From: Takakia lepidozioides
Lineage: Eukaryota > Streptophyta > Takakiopsida > Takakiales > Takakiaceae
Direction of reading: 5' to 3'
Assembly (NCBI GenBank): GCA_030704615.1
Contig: CM060734.1
Span: 48,810,042 to 48,874,041 of the forward strand
DNA length: 64,000 nt
Shown: one piece after another, positions 61,171 to 64,000 of the stretch
Position numbering within the stretch: the first letter of the stretch is position 1
Layout of the letters: every line of letters begins with the position of its first letter
Translations under genes and position numbers: made by a program
The notes under the pieces: model-generated
The model's database searches: none
The model's input: only the letters and a program-made list of their open reading frames with translations
Told to the model about the DNA's origin: nothing

Positions 61171-62483
61171 TGAGCATACACTACTAGGGTTTGTAATGAA
61201 GAGCTAGAATGCAAGTCCTTGACTTCTATGCTTCTACTCAAGCAAAAATATGGTCTCTAGGTGGTCATAAGAGGCATCTTCTTGCTCTCTTCCACCCCAA
61301 TGTGCAACCAAGAGTGGTCCAACTCAACTTGCAAGTCATTGTCCACCAAATCAATCCCCCTTCTAGTCCTTGGGATTTGATTGCAAACTACCATATCTCC
61401 ATTGCCGAGCAATCATGCATTTGTCTCCTCATCACTTGACAATTGCTCCAAATCAACACAAATTATCTCAATGTGTAGGAGCAATGCTTGTCACTTACAA
61501 TAATGCTCCCAAGCAATCCGCCTTGGATCCCACTCTCACGCCATATGCCTCATTTGGGGTCTTGCACCAATCCATCATCCATGTGCTCCCCGTGGTCATT
61601 TGAATGCATGTTTCATGACCTCTTGGCCTATGTGTTGCTCTCCTTCATCATAACATGAATCAACACCTCTCCACTTCACACACAAATGGATCTCAAAGGC
61701 CTTCATCTCTTGCTAGTTCAAGAGCTCCCCTTCTCAAACTTGAACTTACAAACTCAAGCGAGCATGCTCCACACATGCACCACTTGCTTGGTCAACTATC
61801 CACCACAAAGCTCGCACTACCAAGAGCATGAATAGCCAAGTATTGCCTCCTCCTCTTGTCACATTACATAGTTAGGGTGAAGCTATGCATACATTGAATG
61901 ATGATTTCCCTTCAAGGATTTCCCACCACATGTTCTCCAAGCCCTTCCAACGGCACCCTAAGCTTGGCTCCACACCACCATGATTGGAAGATTTCTTCAC
62001 ATGCTCCCTTTCAAAACCTCTTGAGCTTCTTAGTGCTCTCCAAGTGCTTGCCCTTGTTGTCTTCAAGCCCAAGCATATATAGCTCCTTGGCTTCTCTTCC
62101 ACAACATCCACACTTTGAACTTGCTTAACCCTAGCTTGATAGTGAAATGAGCACTAACAAGCCTTTAGTCACTCTCCACAAGCCATGGCGCACACCATCG
62201 ACTCCATAATGCATACAAAGGATTCTCAAACCCTAGAATCCATGCTTCCACACACACAAGACTTCCTCCTTACAATCCTTGCAAAATCTTGTGACTCAAG
62301 AGCTTTCTTCTCAAGCTCTCCAACTCCTTGTTGCATGCAATACTCGAGCACCCTTCCTTGCAACCCCTTGCAAGCCTTGTGATATAAGAGCTAAATTCTC
62401 CTAGCTCTCAACCTCTTTAAAATACAAGTGCAAAACTAATTCTTATACTCCGCACTCACAAGCATAAGGTGATCTTCTTGTAG
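61171..62483 (-). other. Element leader downstream of the 5' LTR
   Basis: About 1.3 kb between the 5' LTR core and the tandem repeats, pyrimidine-rich on the plus strand, with no recognisable coding frame. No tRNA-complementary primer site starting TGG is evident next to the LTR edge at 62484. Confidence 0.4.
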
Positions 62484-62904
62484 TGATAAGAGAAGAGAAA
62501 TGAGAGAAGTAGAAGACAATGAAAGCTCTCAAAGCATGAAGCAATCACATGAAGAACAAGCCTTAGTCCTTCCAAGTGAAATCCACTTTATCACATAAAC
62601 TAAGTCAAGCCAAGGGCACCTTTGCTAAAGGAATCCACCCTACAAAGCCCTCAACACACTCCCTCTCAATACCTAGAGCTATGGAGGTGAGAGAAGCTCA
62701 TGGAGGCTCAACTACAAGAAGATGAGCCTCCTCAACACTCACAAGGGGAAAACCTATCTCCATGTCTCAAGTGAGGCTCGACACCTCACTTGGCATGTGA
62801 GACCAAATGAAGTCCCAACACACAAAATATAAATATAAATATCTAAAATGTCCTAGTTAACTAGAAGTAGGTAATTCTAGATAACCATGACTAAAACCAT
62901 GACA
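62484..62904 (-). repeat. 5' LTR core of the methyltransferase element
   Basis: Partner of 51970-52390. In element sense it begins TGTCATGG and ends TTATCA. Unlike the 3' end, it is not followed by the 89-bp repeat. Confidence 0.85.
62825..62842 (-). promoter_or_regulatory. TATA-like element in the 5' LTR
   Basis: In element sense atatttatatttatattt lies about 65-80 bp inside the LTR start, well placed for a pol II promoter. The same word is present in the 3' LTR. Confidence 0.4.
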
Positions 62905-62908
62905 GAGC
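62905..62908. repeat. Target-site duplication, right copy (gagc)
   Basis: Matches 51880-51883. Chromovirus RT sequence resumes directly outside it. Confidence 0.85.
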
Positions 62909-63727
62909 GTTCAGCTCGACCAACTCTCTGTGGCTCAACCGGTAGGGCGCTTTGGCAGGCAGTTCTGATCCCAGTATCACCTCAATCATGTGGTCAACTC
63001 CTCTTCGCGGTGGCAAGCCGCTTGGTAAATCCTCCGGCATCACATCCTGGTATTTCTCCAAAATCCCCTTGATCCAATCTGGGCTCGGCTCTCCATCACC
63101 TTCTCCCTTCACTTGTCTTACATAAAGCAAAAACTGGGGCTCGTGTGACTCCTCCACGACCCACTCCCTTGTTGATAGCAGGTTTATTTGCCCTCCCATG
63201 GGGTTGGGCATTTCCGACACCCGTAAAACTTTGCCACCATTCCCACACAGTAGAGTGACTACTCTCTTGCGGCCATCTTTGACCGCTCCGGATCTGCTCA
63301 AAAAGGTCATCCCCAAAATGAGATCCACTCCATCAATCTCGCAAATAGTGAAGTTCTCACGTCCCTCCCAACCCCCCAGTTGAAGAGGAACATTGAACGC
63401 CAACCTCGTCGCCAATTGTGGTTCTTTTTTGGTAGAACGCACCTCAATAGAGGCCCCCACGTCACTTGTCGGGAGCCCCAACTTTCGTGCCGTTGCCGGT
63501 GTCATGAAGGAGTGCGACGCTCCTGTGTCCACCAACAACGACACGTTAGTTCCGGAAATTATCCCATCCACGAACAATAATTGACTCCCTTTACGCAGGG
63601 CGCCAGTTTCCTGATACAACTCACAAGAGTAGTTGCCTACCTTGCAAGTCTTGGCGACCACCGCTTCCACCAAGCGGCTGATGGAATCTTCCGACAGCTC
63701 TGTGGTCGCCCGAGTCATGTTCAATTA
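62905..63727 (-). pseudogene. Chromovirus protease and start of reverse transcriptase
   Basis: Retropepsin with active site SLLVDTGASHSFMTPATARK and the second half LILGMTFLSRSGAVKDGRK. RT start: WIKGILEKYQDVMPEDLPSG, RRGVDHMIEVILG, YRLSHRELVELNA, cut by the nested insertion. It follows gag in the same frame after a TAA (63727-63725). Confidence 0.87.
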
Positions 63728-64000
63728 TCGGGGTTTTGCGCACTTCTTAGCCATGTGCCCGGGCTCCCCGCAATTAAAACACACCCCATCGAAGGTCGCC
63801 TTCTGTCCGCCATAAGCCGTCGCACCTGATTTTTCTTTCGAAGCACTGGGTGCCGCCTTGACGTGAGAAGGACCTCCCTTCGATTTCCACGTGCCATTGT
63901 CGTCGCGTGGCCTATCCCACTTTTTTTCTGGTCGAAATGAGTCACCCTCCCGCCGGGTCTTCTTGTGGTTTAGCTCCGTACGGCCTTGTCTTTCGCCCCT
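63725..64000 (-). CDS. Chromovirus gag C-terminus with zinc knuckle (partial)
   Basis: Ends CFNCGEPGHMAKKCAKPR then TAA: a perfect CX2CX4HX4C zinc knuckle just before the gag stop. Gag continues beyond the window edge. The protease frame follows in the same phase, so Pol would need stop-codon readthrough or a separate start, unless the TAA is a mutation. Confidence 0.7.
   Translation of the reverse strand, partial: RGERQGRTELNHKKTRREGDSFRPEKKWDRPRDDNGTWKSKGGPSHVKAAPSASKEKSGATAYGGQKATFDGVCFNCGEPGHMAKKCAKPR

Larger units (their letters stand above)
51884..62904 (-). mobile_element. Ty3-type retrotransposon encoding cytosine methyltransferase and PHD finger
   Basis: An 11,021-bp insertion bounded by gagc duplications inside the chromovirus RT. 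Element order (right to left): LTR, leader with 91-bp tandem repeats, gag, two zinc knuckles, aspartic protease, C5 cytosine methyltransferase, RT, RNase H, integrase, PHD finger, purine tract, 3' LTR. The 421-bp LTR cores differ at 5 sites. The coding region has seven stops (59734, 55867, 55798, 54362, 53327, 53256 and 53238, first base on the minus strand) and about eight frameshifts. Outer ends are TG...CA in element sense. The primer-binding site was not recognised. Confidence 0.88.
48110..64000 (-). mobile_element. Ty3 chromovirus (outer element), runs off right edge
   Basis: Minus-strand element with gag zinc knuckle (63725-64000), protease and start of RT (62905-63724), continuing after an 11-kb nested insertion with the rest of RT (51883 down), RNase H, integrase, chromodomain (49698) and 3' LTR. 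The nested element lies at 51884-62904 with target duplication gagc on both sides. Removing one copy restores ELNAHLKDLMSKGYIRPS, the usual Ty3 RT start. The element also lacks the RT palm and has several stops. Confidence 0.85.

Overview
This is a nuclear window from a streptophyte plant. It holds a few intron-bearing host genes set in a dense layer of nested retroelements. A DYW-type PPR pseudogene, plant-type L-gulonolactone oxidase, plant SINE-like repeats and Tat/Athila-like and chromodomain Ty3 elements favour a land plant, perhaps an early-diverging lineage; a charophyte cannot be excluded. I see no bacterial operons, tRNA, rRNA or CRISPR.

Host part (1-17 kb). Six phase-consistent exons give the C-terminal half of malonyl-CoA decarboxylase (+, 162-2312, continuing off the left edge). 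There follow a SINE, a dead PPR-DYW gene (-, about 6.6-7.1 kb), one shikimate-kinase-like P-loop exon (9405-9477) lying between two inverted copies of a dispersed repeat, and a complete four-exon L-gulonolactone oxidase-like gene (+, 13544-16657) with signal peptide, FAD-binding domain, ALO domain and cysteine-rich tail.

Middle part (18-48 kb). A Tat/Athila-like Ty3 element lies on the minus strand (gag, PR, RT, RH, IN, then an extra third ORF; PBS near 27.96 kb). Its integrase is split by a plus-strand Ty3 fragment that has lost its RT active site. Next comes a long decayed stretch with minisatellites, a perfect 180-bp tandem duplication, a MULE-like transposase relic, a satellite array with a repeated palindromic core (37.9-39.9 kb), a second SINE copy, a LINE (41.7-45.3 kb) and a second MULE-like relic cut by the next element.

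Right part (48-64 kb). A chromodomain Ty3 element (chromovirus, -) is itself interrupted, at a clean 4-bp target duplication (gagc) inside its RT, by an 11,021-bp Ty3-type element, also on the minus strand. The inner element is the highlight. Its gene order is gag, two zinc knuckles, aspartic protease, a C5 cytosine DNA methyltransferase domain, RT, RNase H, integrase, and a C-terminal PHD finger. It thus carries both a DNA-methylation writer and a putative histone reader. Its LTRs differ at only 5 of 421 positions, yet its reading frame carries seven nonsense codons and several indels. Its terminal repeats also have an odd layout, with an extra 89-bp repeat resembling a two-LTR junction.
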